Counted from the stretch's first letter, positions 34,779-43,833 are shown. The stretch is 64,000 nt of DNA from Bacteroidales bacterium (GCA_017544805.1 JAFYDK010000089.1:62001-126000); one strand, 5' to 3'. The notes: generated by a model from the letters alone, not told the origin. Made by a program: numbers and translations.

Positions 34779-34785
34779 GAAAAAA

Positions 34786-34822
34786 AAAGAGTGCGAAAAG
34801 AAAAAAACTTTTCGCACTCTTT
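34786..34822. terminator. Bidirectional terminator between convergent genes
   Basis: A perfect 15-bp stem (34786-34800 with 34808-34822) and a 7-base loop, with A-run before and T-run after the stem, serving both the PorV/PorQ-like gene and the nucleotidyltransferase gene. Confidence 0.92.
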
Positions 34823-34843
34823 GGAATTGTTTTTATTAATTAA

Positions 34844-35743
34844 CTAAAAATCAGCTGGATATTCACCTTTGTCGGTTAAATCTTGGAATTTCTGAACAAC
34901 GGCGGGGCGGTCTTCTTTGTAAGTTACACCGAACCATTGAGCCTCGCTTGTCAAGACTTTGGTTTGAGCAGTTTTGTTTTTAATGAGTTTATCAACGACC
35001 CACGGAATAAGGAATTCGGCTTTTGGTTTGTCGATGTTTTCTTTGAGGAATTCTTTGAAAGCATCTTCCAAATGTTTGAAGAAACTCGGAGTGAATCCCC
35101 AGAAATTCATAGAAACGGGAGTATTTTCAGCGATTTCAGTTTTTTCCTCGCCTTCGATGAAAACGATTTTACCGTTTTCGCGGATAATTTTGGTTCTTTC
35201 AACAACGGTAGTAAGATTACCCTCAGAATCGGTGTTGCAAATACCTCTTGAAACCGTTCCGTATTCCGAAAGTGTGTTTTTAACGGGATAACCGACCATG
35301 CAATATTGATTTGTTGTGTTTTTGGGCATGGTTTTGAAGTAATTCGCAATTGTTTGATATGCTTCTTTTCCGTAAAAATCGTCAGCGTTGATAACTGCGA
35401 AAGGTTCCATAACGTTTTTTCTTGCTGCTAAAACTGCATGAGCTGTACCCCAAGGTTTTTCTCTTGTTTCAGGCAGCGTAAAACCTTCCGGTAAATCGTT
35501 TTTCTCCTGAAAACAATATTCGCAATTGATTGATTTTTTGACTTTTGAAATAATAACGTCTTTAAAATCCTTTTCGATGTCGCGTCTGATTACGAAAACT
35601 ACTTTTCCGAATCCAGCTCGTGCTGCATCGTAACACGAATATTGAAGGATTGCTTGTCCTGAAGGACCTAATTTGTCTATTTGTTTGAGTCCGCCGTAAC
35701 GGCTGCCCATTCCTGCTGCTAATACTACAAGTGTCGGTTTCAT
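34844..35743 (-). CDS. Sugar-phosphate nucleotidyltransferase
   Basis: 299 residues, one NTP_transferase domain. The nucleotide-binding loop L-A-A-G-M-G-S-R-Y-G-G-L-K-Q is at 8-21 and the metal-binding I-N-A-D-D-F-Y-G near 118. It resembles the Bacteroidota nucleotidyltransferases annotated as dTDP- or UDP-glucose pyrophosphorylase-like, but no gene next to it shows which sugar is used. A role in making an activated sugar for cell-surface glycans is likely. A good promoter lies 32 bases upstream and a bidirectional terminator downstream, so it is monocistronic. Confidence 0.88.
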   Translation of the reverse strand: MKPTLVVLAAGMGSRYGGLKQIDKLGPSGQAILQYSCYDAARAGFGKVVFVIRRDIEKDFKDVIISKVKKSINCEYCFQEKNDLPEGFTLPETREKPWGTAHAVLAARKNVMEPFAVINADDFYGKEAYQTIANYFKTMPKNTTNQYCMVGYPVKNTLSEYGTVSRGICNTDSEGNLTTVVERTKIIRENGKIVFIEGEEKTEIAENTPVSMNFWGFTPSFFKHLEDAFKEFLKENIDKPKAEFLIPWVVDKLIKNKTAQTKVLTSEAQWFGVTYKEDRPAVVQKFQDLTDKGEYPADF

Positions 35744-35774
35744 CTTTTAATTAATTTTAAGAAAATTGAATGTG

Positions 35775-35806
35775 CAAAGTTAATATTTTAATGTACTTTT
35801 GACAAA
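35775..35806 (-). promoter_or_regulatory. Promoter of the nucleotidyltransferase gene (TTTG-N20-TAACTTTG)
   Basis: On minus, TTTG (35803-35806) and TAACTTTG (35775-35782) are 20 bases apart. The 87-base gap to the divergent metallophosphoesterase ATG must also hold that gene's promoter, so the two control regions overlap. Confidence 0.8.
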
Positions 35807-35830
35807 TTTATTTTGATAATTTTAAAAAAA

Positions 35831-36991
35831 ATGAAATCAATGTTTTTTTTCTTTGCTTCCGTTCTGGTTTCTATGATACTCATTGGAGTATATATCTACT
35901 TTAGAATCAGACCGTTACTTGCAGAATCCGGCACATCAAAAGGTGTACTTTCTTTGGTATGTTTCGTCTTAGTTTTTTTTAGTTTTATAATTGGTTTTTT
36001 GCTTGAGAGAGGCGGATTTTATGCTTTAAGTTCACCTTTTACGTATATTGGCTCATGGGTTTTGGCTGCAATTATGTACTTTATGATTGTTTTTGTGTTG
36101 ATAGATTTTTTCAGGATTATCAACGCTTTTACTTTCAAAGCTGACATTTTATCGTTCAAATACGTTTTCGGGGATGAGAAAGCCAAAATGTATTCGCTTG
36201 TATCGTGCATAATCGTAGCTGTTGTTTTGATTTGCGGATATTTTAACGCTAAATTTCCCGTTCTTAAAACTATTGAATATAAGACGGAAAAAGCGATTAC
36301 GCAAAATTTTCGTTTTGTTTTGATTTCCGATGTCCATTTGGGCATGATTAATTGTGAAAGTTTTATGTCGCGGTTAAGGGATAGAATTAACGCCGAAAAT
36401 CCTGATTTTGTGGTAATTGCTGGTGATTTTTTTGACGGCGATCCTTATCCTGTGATAAATTCTAAAGTCGGAGAGATTTTACAGGAGATAAAAACGGGCT
36501 GCGGAATTTATGCCGTAAACGGTAATCATGAATGGCTTGGAAATGCTAATCTTGCCGATGAATTTCTTCAGAAACATGGAGTAATAGTTTTGAGGGATTC
36601 TGTTGCAAAATTGCCTTTTAATTGTTATGTTGTGGGGCGGGAAGATATTTCACAAAAACTTCATTCAAAGATGAAAAGAAAACCGCTTGAAGAATTAATG
36701 CAAGCAGTTGATACAAACGCATTTTCAATCGTTCTTGACCATCAGCCGCCCAAGCATTACGAAGAAGAGGAAAAAGCCGCACCTGATCTTGAACTTTCGG
36801 GACACACGCATGCCGGAGCGCAACTTTGGCCGCTGTTTTTGATAACAAAACGTATTTACGAAAACGATTACGGTTTTATCCGCAAAGGCAAATCTGATTT
36901 TTATACGACTTCCGGTTACGGCACATGGGGACCTCCGATTAGGACTTCTGCCCGTCCTGAAATGGTAGTTTTTGAAGTCTCAAAAAAATAA
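35831..36991 (+). CDS. Membrane metallophosphoesterase (YkuE-like)
   Basis: 386 residues from ATG 35831 (a TTG six codons upstream is less likely). Four to five hydrophobic helices (about 4-20, 38-60, 68-95 and 125-145) precede a calcineurin-like phosphoesterase domain (about 165-386). The metal-binding blocks are complete: S-D-V-H-L-G, A-G-D-F-F-D-G, G-N-H-E-W and S-G-H-T-H-A-G-A-Q-L-W. Relatives remove phosphate from UDP-linked lipids or act on nucleotides; the substrate here is unknown. Monocistronic with a terminator about ten bases after the stop. Confidence 0.9.
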   Translation: MKSMFFFFASVLVSMILIGVYIYFRIRPLLAESGTSKGVLSLVCFVLVFFSFIIGFLLERGGFYALSSPFTYIGSWVLAAIMYFMIVFVLIDFFRIINAFTFKADILSFKYVFGDEKAKMYSLVSCIIVAVVLICGYFNAKFPVLKTIEYKTEKAITQNFRFVLISDVHLGMINCESFMSRLRDRINAENPDFVVIAGDFFDGDPYPVINSKVGEILQEIKTGCGIYAVNGNHEWLGNANLADEFLQKHGVIVLRDSVAKLPFNCYVVGREDISQKLHSKMKRKPLEELMQAVDTNAFSIVLDHQPPKHYEEEEKAAPDLELSGHTHAGAQLWPLFLITKRIYENDYGFIRKGKSDFYTTSGYGTWGPPIRTSARPEMVVFEVSKK

Positions 36992-37000
36992 AAAAACAAT

Positions 37001-37045
37001 AAAAACCGCACTTCTTTAGGGAAAAAAAAGGAATTGCGGTTTTTT
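37001..37045 (+). terminator. Intrinsic terminator of the metallophosphoesterase gene
   Basis: AAAACCGCA pairs with TGCGGTTTT, extended by an imperfect TTC/GAA and TTT/AAA stem, followed by a T7 run at 37040-37046. It can also serve the convergent coiled-coil gene. Confidence 0.82.
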
Positions 37046-37066
37046 TATTTGTTGAACAATTTTTTT

Positions 37067-37762
37067 TTAAAAAGATAATCGTATTCCGCTTTTGTACATC
37101 ATAAAAACAAGACCGGATATTGTCAGCAGCGACATAAAGAACAAAATCCAAACCATTGCTTTGATGGATTTCAAACTTTTGCCGTTGCTTTGGGTTTGTT
37201 TCAACGCTTTGTCCTGCGTTATCAAATTGCTGAGTTTTTCGATTTCAGCATTATTTTTGTCTTGTTTTTGACTAATCTCTTTGACCTCTGACGACATTTT
37301 GTCAAGACGGGCGGGAAAATCTATACCCGAAATTTTGTCTTTCAGTTCGGTTGTGCTTTGTGCTAATTCCAAATAAGAATTTAATAAACTATCCGTTTTT
37401 TCAGTCTGTTTAAGATAAACGGATTTTACTAATTCTATTTTGCTTAACGCCTCTTGAGCGTTGTTTTTTAAGAGATTAGCCTGTTCCGAGAGTTTTTCCT
37501 CCGATGCTTTAGCGAGTTTGTTGATGGTATTTCCCATCTCGTCTTGTTTTTTCTCGGATTTCTCGTTAATCTGCTGAATATACTGCTGATATATATTCGT
37601 CAGTTTTTCCATATTTTTGGAAAATTCCTGATGAATGTTTTTCGCCTCTTTGATTACGCTGTCAGAAGCCGTTCCCGCTTGCGAAATCATTTCTGCGGCA
37701 GACTGCAAATTTTCAAGGTCTTTCTGTAATTGCAGTAACTCTTTGTCAATCAATTCTCTCAT
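37067..37762 (-). CDS. Coiled-coil protein with C-terminal membrane anchor, partner of the large helicase
   Basis: 231 residues, no recognised domain. Residues about 5-190 are almost wholly helical heptad sequence rich in Lys/Glu/Gln/Ser, with no signal peptide; one transmembrane helix at about 203-222 is followed by a short basic tail. A tail-anchored cytoplasmic rod is therefore predicted. It starts 15 bp after the stop of the RecQ-like helicase gene and must be in the same operon. A membrane partner for a nucleic-acid helicase is unusual outside anti-phage systems; the function is not known. Confidence 0.8.
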   Translation of the reverse strand: MRELIDKELLQLQKDLENLQSAAEMISQAGTASDSVIKEAKNIHQEFSKNMEKLTNIYQQYIQQINEKSEKKQDEMGNTINKLAKASEEKLSEQANLLKNNAQEALSKIELVKSVYLKQTEKTDSLLNSYLELAQSTTELKDKISGIDFPARLDKMSSEVKEISQKQDKNNAEIEKLSNLITQDKALKQTQSNGKSLKSIKAMVWILFFMSLLTISGLVFMMYKSGIRLSF

Positions 37763-37777
37763 ATCAGTTGTATTTTT

Positions 37778-40700
37778 TTATTTTCTTTCGTTAATTTTTA
37801 AAACTTCGGAATTAAACCGTTTCAACCAGTTGTGCTGAATTTTCATCAGCAGTACGGCTTGAGATTCTTCTTTTAAATCGTAATTTTCACTCGCAATCTT
37901 TTCCGTAATGCTGTCAAGATTGTTGATGAAATTTTCCTCCGATTCGTTTTCTCTTATTTGTGTCAAACCTTCACTTATCGACTGATAAGCCTCAAAACGG
38001 TTTTCATAATCGCTGTTTGCGCCCGTGAAAAGTTTGCAATAGCCGTACATTATTTTGTCAGCCGGTTTTGAATTTGCTTTTTGGTTTTCGCTGACGGATT
38101 CTCTAAGGCTTGTCAGCTCGTTTAAATTGCTTCCCGCCTTGTCTATAAGATACAAAACTCCGTCTACTTTATCGGCATTTTCGGGAATTTCGTCGCAGAC
38201 GAAACCACATTTATAACGCGATATGAAATAGTTTTGAAGGTTTTTCATAATTTCTTCCTGCGTTAAAGTGCCGTCTTTTTGTTTTTCCAAAACGGTGCGG
38301 AAAAATTTCCCCGAATCTTTTGCCGCTCTTTCGTAAAGCGGATAAATTTCCGTGTAGAAAAAATCTATCAGCGTGTCGGTGTATTTTTCAAGACTTAAAA
38401 ATTTCTCTTCCTCGATCCCGGAAAAATACAAAAGCATTTTTTCTCTTGTTAAATTTCTTTGCAAAACGGGCATGAGTTTCATTTTGTAGAAATCTTTGTT
38501 ATGTTTTGTAACATAAACCTCAATTTCTTCTTTTGCCGGATTAATCAAATAATCGTCAATCAAATCTATTTCTTTGAGTCTTGAAATTGCTCTCAAGGTA
38601 TCGGCCTTGTTTCTGAATTTGTTGTATAATTCTATGAATGCAAAGCGTTTTCCCTCGCCGAGATTTTTAATTCTTATTTCATAATCCTTTGCTAAAACTT
38701 TTTCAAACTCGTCATAATTGAAAGTCTTTGAATAGCAACGTCTTAAAATCGTAGCCGAGGTATTAGTTCCGAGTATTGAATTTAACATTTGAGCACCTTC
38801 GCGGAAAATGTCATTATAAAAAGGTATGGTTATTTTTGCCTTTTGACCTTCCATAACGGCGTCCAAAGCTGTTTGGATACCGTCGTTTTCTTCCGCAGAC
38901 TGTTCGGTTTCCATAACAGAAAGGTACGCAAGAGGATTGTCGGTAGAATTGTTAATCAAATCCAAAATAAAAGTTTGAACTTTTTCCGATATTTCCTTAT
39001 CGTACTGCATTTCAGGCATATTCAAAGAGTTGTCCTTGAAATTGATGAAGCCTAAACTTTTAGTTTTTTGTTGCGTATAAATGTACAAACTATTCGGATT
39101 GTATGCCGGTTCGGTTTCTGTTTGGATTTCAAATCCGAATTCGTTAAAAACAGCGTCAGTAACTATCTGTCTTAAAGAATATTGCGGAAATGAAACTCCG
39201 TTTAAAATTTCTTTAAGAATAGTTTTTTCTTTTTCCGGGCCGGGGTTTTGATTAAGAAGGTTTTGAAGATTAGCTGCCGTATCAAAATCCGTAGCCGTGA
39301 TGTTTTCTGCTGTTGTGAGTTTTCCGTTATTGTCCCTGATAGATTCAAAACCGGCAAAATCTTTTTCCGAAATGTTAAGCATAAGATTTACTTTAATTTC
39401 GGAATTCAAACTGCCTCTGCCATTCATTCTGCAAAAACTTTCAAGAGAAAGCGGCGGTTCAAAATAGATAATGTCAGTTAAATCCTTGATTCTTATTCCC
39501 GTTCCTATGGAGCGAGAGGCTGCAAGGATTTTTGAGGCTCCGTCTTTGAAATTCTTGAACGCTCTACGTCCCTCAAGCGCTTGAGAACTCGTGATTTGAC
39601 GGTCTAATTCTACAATGTCGCCTTCGTAATAATCGGAGTTGAAACCGCCGATTTGATGGTTTTCATTTTTGTCGAATGGACATTGCAAGGAGTAAATCAG
39701 TGCTTTTAAATTTTGATTTTTTGACTGCATCAAAATTTTTTCCGCCTGAACTTGTTTCAGTTTTTTTGCGTATGCCTGCAAATCGTCAGTGTTGCCGGCA
39801 CCTCTCATCTGAATTTCGTGAACTGACAAGTCGATTTTTCCGATATTTTCTGCATTAACTCTCTCAATACAATCAATCTGAAGTTTTTGAACTATTTCGT
39901 TTTGAATGTTTTTTTCGGGCGTTGAAGTAAATGCACCGATTCTGAGTGTATTGATGTTTTCGTCGGAAAAATTCTTCGCTATTATGTTTTTAATATCCTG
40001 ATAATAAGGCCTGAAATCCGATGTTTGAAGCGAGATTCTCTGCGCCTCGTCAAGCATTATGTAGTATATCGGAATTGCCTTAGAATCAATCTGTTTAAAG
40101 ATTTTTCTGATATACGGGTCGTGAATCAGCGAGGGCGAAAAAAACGTTATCAGGCTTCTGCCTTGCGTTACGCTGCGGGCTGCTAAATCTCTGTCCAAAG
40201 AGTTTTGGAGAGCCGGATTCAGATAATAATCGATGTCGATTTTTCTGTCCCTGAGCATATCGAATTGCATATCCATAACGGCAATCGTCGGCGACAAAAC
40301 AAAACTGTAACCCGGTTTCATTAGACACGCAAAAAGCGAAATTAATGTTTTGCCTGTACCCGGGGGCGAGATGTGCAGAAGATTGTTTCCGTTGAGAAGT
40401 TCACTGATGCTTTTTGCCTGACCTTTAAGAAAATCGTTTTTGGCGAAAAGGTTTTTTAAGAAAAATTTCAAAGCATCTTCCTGCTCGTTGAAATTCTCCT
40501 CGTTGTCATCCTCCTCCTCTTGTGGAAGCGTTAAATCTATATCGTAATGAATATAATTTGCCTTTAAAAGTTTCGTTTGAACCGATGGCGATTTTGCCGA
40601 ACGGATAACGGCATATTTTTTTGACTTCGTTTTTGGAATTTCATTGTTGAACGAAAATCTGCTTAAAACCGAAATGTCAATTAACAAATCGTATTCTTTG

Positions 40701-41860
40701 TTTTCATCAAATTCAGAAATATCCTCACGGCTGCCTTGATACAAGAGATTTAATTCCGTTTCTGCAAATTCTTGAGTATGAAAGATTTCGAGTTTAACGT
40801 TAGGAAATTTTCTGGCGCAGTTTTCGAGCGTGAAAAACTTGTTGAAATGCTGTTTCAAATCTTCTAATGCCAAGAAAGCACACGGAACGTCTCTTTCGAT
40901 GACGCCGATTTTCCAAGTTTTGGCGGTGAGCGAAAGTGCGCCCGAATTAACGGCCTCAAGAATTACTTTTTGAATTCTTGCTATTGCAAGCGGTGTTAAT
41001 GCTATCTGCAAGGCTTCAATACCGTCTTCCGAATTGAAAAGCGGAGAATTATAATTATCTCTTACAATATCGAAATACGGATTTTGCGTGAAGTAATTCA
41101 ACTCGTCTGTTTTATGCGACAAAATGTCTGATTTCTTGATAATTACCCTGCCCGTGATGTTAATTTTGTTGAGCAGTGAAGAAATCATATTTTCTCTAAT
41201 CCAGTCCGTTGTATCAACGAGCGAGTCATCAAGATTGAAACCGTAAGTGATGCAATCAGCGGTATTTTCGCTGTATGGTGCGCTGAAAGTTAAATCGCAT
41301 TTTTCATTCAAAAAATCATATTCGGGATTTGCTTTCAAGACTTTTAAATTGCGTCGGAATTTTTTTGAATATTTGAAAATATTGTCAAAATTTCTGTCAA
41401 TTTCTGCTAATTGCCAAATATAATCGCCTTGAGAGAAAACAGCTCCGTATGTTATGTAATCGTAAATGAATTGCAGTCTTGGGTCCTCAGAGGTTGATTT
41501 TTCGGCTTTTTGCCTTGGTTCTATAACGTGTAAGGCTCTGAAAACCAAGTCTTGTACTTCACGTTTGGGAATTTCTCTAAAAATAGTTCCGTCTTTGGAA
41601 ATTCTTTTGAGAGTTTTGCCGATTGTAGTTGAAAGAATATCTTCGATAAATTGCGAGGGATAAGTCGGCGTACCTCTTGAGACTATATTATATAATAGTG
41701 CGGTTGCCGCATCGGAACATTCGTCTTTGACTTCGATGTTGCTCTCCAAATCGAAATAGGAGAGTTGTTCCATCAGAAGTTTTACTTTTTTCTCGATAGA
41801 AGCATTACTCCTGAGAGATTCCATTGCGTTTGTGAAATATCCGGCTTTCAGTTGTATCAT
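37778..41860 (-). CDS. Very large RecQ-like superfamily 2 helicase (DEAQ box)
   Basis: 1360 residues. The helicase core is about residues 475-830: Walker A S-P-P-G-T-G-K-T (about 496-503), motif Ia V-L-S-P-T-I-A-V-M-D-M-Q, Walker B L-D-E-A-Q (about 603) followed by R-I-S-L-Q-T-S-D-F-R-P-Y-Y, which mirrors the RecQ D-E-A-H-C-I-S-x-W-G-H-D-F-R-P-x-Y block, motif III A-F-T-S-T, and C-terminal R-S-I-G-T-G-I-R and E-S-F-C-R-M-N-G-R-G-S (about 813, motif VI-like). There is no RecQ zinc-binding or HRDC domain. The 470-residue N-terminal and 530-residue C-terminal regions match nothing I recognise. Operon with the membrane coiled-coil gene. A -7 box TAAATTTG (41886-41893, minus) lies 26 bases upstream. 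Possible roles: DNA repair or phage defence; neither is proven. Confidence 0.85.
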   Translation of the reverse strand: MIQLKAGYFTNAMESLRSNASIEKKVKLLMEQLSYFDLESNIEVKDECSDAATALLYNIVSRGTPTYPSQFIEDILSTTIGKTLKRISKDGTIFREIPKREVQDLVFRALHVIEPRQKAEKSTSEDPRLQFIYDYITYGAVFSQGDYIWQLAEIDRNFDNIFKYSKKFRRNLKVLKANPEYDFLNEKCDLTFSAPYSENTADCITYGFNLDDSLVDTTDWIRENMISSLLNKINITGRVIIKKSDILSHKTDELNYFTQNPYFDIVRDNYNSPLFNSEDGIEALQIALTPLAIARIQKVILEAVNSGALSLTAKTWKIGVIERDVPCAFLALEDLKQHFNKFFTLENCARKFPNVKLEIFHTQEFAETELNLLYQGSREDISEFDENKEYDLLIDISVLSRFSFNNEIPKTKSKKYAVIRSAKSPSVQTKLLKANYIHYDIDLTLPQEEEDDNEENFNEQEDALKFFLKNLFAKNDFLKGQAKSISELLNGNNLLHISPPGTGKTLISLFACLMKPGYSFVLSPTIAVMDMQFDMLRDRKIDIDYYLNPALQNSLDRDLAARSVTQGRSLITFFSPSLIHDPYIRKIFKQIDSKAIPIYYIMLDEAQRISLQTSDFRPYYQDIKNIIAKNFSDENINTLRIGAFTSTPEKNIQNEIVQKLQIDCIERVNAENIGKIDLSVHEIQMRGAGNTDDLQAYAKKLKQVQAEKILMQSKNQNLKALIYSLQCPFDKNENHQIGGFNSDYYEGDIVELDRQITSSQALEGRRAFKNFKDGASKILAASRSIGTGIRIKDLTDIIYFEPPLSLESFCRMNGRGSLNSEIKVNLMLNISEKDFAGFESIRDNNGKLTTAENITATDFDTAANLQNLLNQNPGPEKEKTILKEILNGVSFPQYSLRQIVTDAVFNEFGFEIQTETEPAYNPNSLYIYTQQKTKSLGFINFKDNSLNMPEMQYDKEISEKVQTFILDLINNSTDNPLAYLSVMETEQSAEENDGIQTALDAVMEGQKAKITIPFYNDIFREGAQMLNSILGTNTSATILRRCYSKTFNYDEFEKVLAKDYEIRIKNLGEGKRFAFIELYNKFRNKADTLRAISRLKEIDLIDDYLINPAKEEIEVYVTKHNKDFYKMKLMPVLQRNLTREKMLLYFSGIEEEKFLSLEKYTDTLIDFFYTEIYPLYERAAKDSGKFFRTVLEKQKDGTLTQEEIMKNLQNYFISRYKCGFVCDEIPENADKVDGVLYLIDKAGSNLNELTSLRESVSENQKANSKPADKIMYGYCKLFTGANSDYENRFEAYQSISEGLTQIRENESEENFINNLDSITEKIASENYDLKEESQAVLLMKIQHNWLKRFNSEVLKINERK

Positions 41861-42007
41861 ATTATCTTTTTTAATACTTGCAACGCAAATTTAATACATT
41901 TTTTTCATAATAGCTCCAACAAAATGCAAATATTTTTTACAATTGAAAATATTTTAAAATTGTTAATGTATAAAAATACAATTTAACGATAAATTTATAC
42001 AGAAAAA

Positions 42008-42039
42008 TTTGGTACTTATTTTGTAAATGTATACATTTG
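42008..42039 (+). promoter_or_regulatory. Strong promoter (TTTG-N20-TACATTTG) of a small transcription unit
   Basis: TTTG at 42008-42011 and TACATTTG at 42032-42039 with 20 bases between give an excellent match to the Bacteroidota consensus. Start expected near 42046, 47 bases before the small ORF. Confidence 0.8.
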
Positions 42040-42092
42040 TAACGTGATTAGTAAACATTAGTATTAACCCTTTTTAAAAAACAATTTTGATT

Positions 42093-42233
42093 ATGAATGC
42101 AGCTATTTTATTCTTTGTATTGCTTGCTATTGTTGTGATGGCAGTTTTTAACGGTATTACTAAATTCAATGAATTTAAAAACCGTAAAAATAGTTTTACT
42201 ATTGAAGGTGAAAGTTTGGTATTTCGTGATTAA
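42093..42233 (+). CDS. 46-residue membrane peptide, faintly LemA N-terminus-like
   Basis: Short frame of 46 codons flanked by a consensus promoter and a terminator, so the unit is expressed. Residues 3-19 are a hydrophobic helix (I-L-F-F-V-L-L-A-I-V-V-M-A-V-F), followed by N-G-I-T-K-F-N-E-F-K-N-R-K-N, which resembles the segment after the membrane helix of LemA proteins (Y-N-x-L-V-x-L-R-N-x-V). LemA is normally about 190 residues, so this would be only its anchor, a truncated derivative or a chance likeness. It lies between the helicase operon and the zinc-ribbon operon, on the opposite strand to both. A small membrane toxin or a regulatory RNA are other readings. Confidence 0.55.
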   Translation: MNAAILFFVLLAIVVMAVFNGITKFNEFKNRKNSFTIEGESLVFRD

Positions 42234-42239
42234 TAATTA

Positions 42240-42538
42240 GTTATGTGAATATTAGTTGCGGATATATTGGATAAACAAGTCTTCGAACATATATTTTGAT
42301 TTTTAACACCGGCATTTTAATAAGAGGGATAGTGCCGGTGTTTTTTTATGTCTTTTAGTTTTTTTAAGTGTTTTACTTAAAAATTTATTTCTTGAAGTTT
42401 TTGGTATCCCGTTATAGTTATAAAAAAGAATATTTATACAAAATATATTTATAAAAATGTATTTTTATGCAATTTTTTGTGTAAGAGTATTCCGTAAAAA
42501 TATTGATATTGTATACAGGAATTACGTATATTGTATTG
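42240..42538. other. Gene-free AT-rich gap after the small transcription unit
   Basis: After the 46-codon ORF the sequence holds its terminator (42305-42342) and then about 200 very AT-rich bases up to the stop of the next minus-strand gene. I see no further reading frame, RNA structure or promoter match in it. Confidence 0.6.
42305..42342 (+). terminator. Terminator of the small transcription unit
   Basis: A 10-bp perfect stem AACACCGGCA/TGCCGGTGTT (42305-42314 with 42333-42342), 18-base loop and a T7 run right after. With the promoter at 42008 it defines a transcript of about 300 bases. Confidence 0.88.
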
Positions 42539-42793
42539 TTAAAAATTTGCTGACATTTTTTCTAAAATATCCACTGCAAAGGTAATATCGGCTTCAAAAG
42601 TAGAGTGGGAGAGTAGAAAATCCTTTCTGCCTTGAGAGATTTTGTTGTAAAGGTCTTTTGACATTGTTTCGACGTATGATGAAATAGCGTATTCAATGTC
42701 ATCTTTTTGCCAATCCATTTTGGAGTGGATATAAACGTTACGTTTTTGATGAAAAAAGCTATATGCCGTTTCTATGCTGTCTTTTGTTATCAT
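42539..42793 (-). CDS. Small conserved-looking hypothetical protein, last gene of four-gene operon
   Basis: 84 residues from ATG 42793, 17 bases after the stop of the zinc-ribbon gene; ATGs further upstream overlap that gene. It is soluble and helical, with a compact motif set H-Q-K-x-N-V-Y, D-W-Q-K-D-D-I-E-Y-A-I and S-x-Y-V-E-x-M that looks like a conserved domain rather than random coding. I recall similar small hypothetical proteins in Bacteroidota but cannot name a family. No catalytic motif is visible. Confidence 0.75.
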   Translation of the reverse strand: MITKDSIETAYSFFHQKRNVYIHSKMDWQKDDIEYAISSYVETMSKDLYNKISQGRKDFLLSHSTFEADITFAVDILEKMSANF

Positions 42794-42810
42794 CTGAAAA
42801 AATATTGATT

Positions 42811-43818
42811 TTAAACGAGATACCATTCCTGAAGATAGTTTTGACGGGTGCCGCAACTCGGACATTCAGTAAGAAAAGCATCTATTGAAGTACCGCAGTT
42901 TTTGCATTTTAGGGCAACTCCGCCCGCATTTTCCAAGGAATATTCTCTTTTGACATGTTTTAGTTTGAGTTTCAAATCGTTTTGGCGGCTTTTGATTTTG
43001 CCGGCATTGATGAAAACTTCACGTACCAAAACTTCTATATTAATAATTTTTTCTCCGTTGATTTCCTCTTTGGAAATCGTGGTGTAATCCACGAAATCAA
43101 AATCCAAAACGTTTTTCGTTTTTTCGCCTTCAAAATAATACTTTTGCAATTCGTAATTGAGATTGTTGAAAAAAGTATTTTTATTGATTTGAGCCGAGTT
43201 TTCCGCCCAAAATTTTTCTTGAGCGGCATTGATTTTTTCTTTGTAAATTTTTATCGGCAGGAGTATAAAAAACGAATCCAAATAATAAAAAACGTAGTAA
43301 AACGCCAAAGTTAAAAGTGCTGTCCCTATCAAAACTTTAGAAAAATCCCAACCGTTGAAAGTTCGTCCTGTGGTTTTGATGTAGATGTAACTTATTATGA
43401 AACTGATAATTATATCAATTATCAACGTGATTTTTTTGTAAGTTCCCGAGTGCATTACAAGGTCGGTGTGATATTTTGCTCCAAGATTTTTTGACTCGTA
43501 GTCCATGTTATAAGCAGTTCCGCAATAAGGGCATTCTCCGCTTTGAGAATCAATGTCAGCACCGCAATTTGGGCAACTTTTTCTCTTTGCGGGATTTATG
43601 AAAGTGTATTTGATTCTCGGGTCGAAATTGAAAAGTTTGAAAACTGAATTTCCGCCGCGCAAATAGTTTTTTTCAAGCCGTATGCCGTTTTCAATATCTT
43701 CGTTAAGCGTTGATTCTGAAGACTTTTCGATAATTTTATCACCGCTTTTGTATTTTGTGACAAGACTCAGACCAAAATCTTTGAGTCTTTTGGCATATTT
43801 TTTATCGGATAACTGCAT
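42811..43818 (-). CDS. Double zinc-ribbon membrane protein with TIM44-like domain
   Basis: 335 residues. First zinc ribbon C82-x2-C85-x10-C96-x2-C99, then two hydrophobic helices (about 129-149 and 162-187), a soluble region with the feel of a TIM44-like domain (about 195-295, starting F-W-A-E-N-S-A-Q), and a second zinc ribbon C305-x2-C308-x10-C319-x2-C322 close to the C-terminus. The N-terminal 80 residues form a separate, unrecognised module. TIM44-like domains bind membranes or partner proteins. It starts 15 bp after the preceding gene stops, so it is part of a tight operon. Confidence 0.8.
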   Translation of the reverse strand: MQLSDKKYAKRLKDFGLSLVTKYKSGDKIIEKSSESTLNEDIENGIRLEKNYLRGGNSVFKLFNFDPRIKYTFINPAKRKSCPNCGADIDSQSGECPYCGTAYNMDYESKNLGAKYHTDLVMHSGTYKKITLIIDIIISFIISYIYIKTTGRTFNGWDFSKVLIGTALLTLAFYYVFYYLDSFFILLPIKIYKEKINAAQEKFWAENSAQINKNTFFNNLNYELQKYYFEGEKTKNVLDFDFVDYTTISKEEINGEKIINIEVLVREVFINAGKIKSRQNDLKLKLKHVKREYSLENAGGVALKCKNCGTSIDAFLTECPSCGTRQNYLQEWYLV

Positions 43819-43833
43819 TTTTGTTGTTTTTTA

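Noticed and set aside
35813-35830. TTG start for the metallophosphoesterase
   Set aside because: The ATG at 35831 is preceded by an A-rich stretch and leaves the N-terminal membrane helix intact.
42240-42538. Continuation of the LemA-like reading frame after its stop
   Set aside because: Other frames in the following bases show no LemA-like residues, and a terminator follows at once, so a simple frameshifted full-length LemA is not supported.
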